From: a bacterium
GTDB taxonomy: Bacteria; Vulcanimicrobiota; Vulcanimicrobiia; Vulcanimicrobiales; SCRA01
NCBI GenBank assembly: GCA_004298675.1
Contig: SCRI01000014.1
Coordinates: 1 to 23,558, forward strand
Length of the DNA stretch: 23,558 nucleotides
Reading direction: 5' to 3'
The notes under the pieces are model-generated. The model was not told the DNA's origin. It searched no databases and saw only the letters and a list, made by a program, of their open reading frames with translations. Both the position numbers and the translations under genes were made by a program. Below are positions 23,115 through 23,558 of this stretch, piece by piece; position 1 is the stretch's first letter, and each line of letters starts with the position of its first letter.

Positions 23115-23558
23115 TCGTCACGCGCACGAAACGTCGGCACTTCAGGTTCGGTCGTCTCCTCACCCCGCTGGTGATCCTCGCGCTTGTCGCGGCCGCCTTC
23201 GTCTGGCCGGCGAGCCGGGAGCGGCTGCATGCGCTTGCGCCCGTGGGCGCGGCCATGGACGCCGTGGCGGGGGCCTCGGATCTGGTCTCCCTGCGCCATA
23301 CGGTGGCCCAGCGCGACGGCTCTATCGCCACCCTCAACCGGCAGGTGGCGGGCCTGCAGCGCGACGTCGCGGCGCGCGACCGCCAGATCTCCAGCCTGAC
23401 GACGCAGCTCAACCAGGCCCAGGAGCAGCAGGCGGGCGCGGCCGCGCCGCAGCCGCGCGCGAGCGGGCATCCTAGCTCGGGCTCCGGCGGCGATGCCGCG
23501 CAAGTGGAGCGCACCGCCAAGGTTTGGGACCAGATGGATCCGGAGGCGGCCGCCAAGA
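23111..23558 (+). CDS. MotE/YlxF-like flagellar protein, C-terminus beyond window
   Basis: This frame is open from GTG 23111, overlapping the fliJ stop by 4 bases, to the window edge (149 codons, no stop). A basic start ([17 protein letters not shown]) leads to a single membrane helix (about 18-35: LTPLVILALVAAAFVWPA). A coiled coil follows (about 70-110, QRDVAARDRQISSLTTQL), then a Pro/Gly/Ser linker, and TAKVWDQMDPEAAAK at the edge. That last motif matches the start of the MgtE-N-like domain of YlxF/MotE proteins, which follow fliJ in many flagellar operons and help chaperone or stabilise motor components. A fliK gene would be expected next, outside the window. Confidence 0.8.
   Translation, partial: MIVTRTKRRHFRFGRLLTPLVILALVAAAFVWPASRERLHALAPVGAAMDAVAGASDLVSLRHTVAQRDGSIATLNRQVAGLQRDVAARDRQISSLTTQLNQAQEQQAGAAAPQPRASGHPSSGSGGDAAQVERTAKVWDQMDPEAAAK

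Overview
The window is GC-rich (about two thirds G+C by eye) bacterial chromosome, densely packed and mostly co-directional. It reads as a flagellated, chemotactic bacterium that is hard to place. It has a K+-independent-type membrane pyrophosphatase, a FliA/WhiG-type sigma factor, a stand-alone FlhB C-terminal-domain protein, a GH125 mannosidase and a perfect Gram-positive-style LexA palindrome. This mix would suit a little-cultured, deep-branching lineage (Eremiobacterota, Armatimonadota or relatives are possible), but no feature here fixes the phylum. I saw no rRNA, tRNA, transposase, CRISPR array or phage genes.

Left edge (1-3297): a stretch of three stem-loops including a terminator, then two minus-strand genes: a secreted M48 zinc protease and the proton-pumping pyrophosphatase hppA. 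A 209-bp divergent spacer with several hairpins follows. From 3298 to the right edge every recognisable gene is on the plus strand.

Plus-strand block 1 (3298-9619): an orphan DppB-type ABC permease, then cheR-cheB (overlapping), fliA, a small Q-rich protein of unknown function, a FliK-like (YlqG-type) protein and an FhlX/YlqH-type FlhB C-terminal homologue.

Housekeeping island (9626-17485): a LexA-box palindrome directly upstream of ftsY, then recA, recX, an OmpR-type response regulator and its soluble histidine kinase, a small PD-(D/E)XK-like protein, hpt, a secreted GH125 alpha-mannosidase and purA. Overlaps and very short gaps from recA to the kinase, and from the small protein to purA, suggest long transcription units. 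DNA repair, signalling and purine salvage or synthesis may therefore be partly co-transcribed.

Block 2 (17486-23558): a 223-bp leader rich in hairpins, then the MS-ring/switch/export-ATPase operon fliF-fliG-fliH-fliI-fliJ and the start of a MotE/YlxF-like gene that runs off the window. Together the two flagellar blocks supply adaptation enzymes (CheR, CheB), the late-class sigma factor, hook-length and export-gate accessory proteins, the rotor base and the export ATPase complex. The stators, chemoreceptors, CheA/CheW, FlhA/FlhB and filament genes must lie elsewhere.

The most interesting points are the SOS-type operator in front of ftsY rather than recA, the inverted repeats immediately before recA, the membrane-less two-component pair embedded behind recX, the small E-x-T nuclease-fold-like protein overlapping hpt, and the structured leader of the fliF operon.
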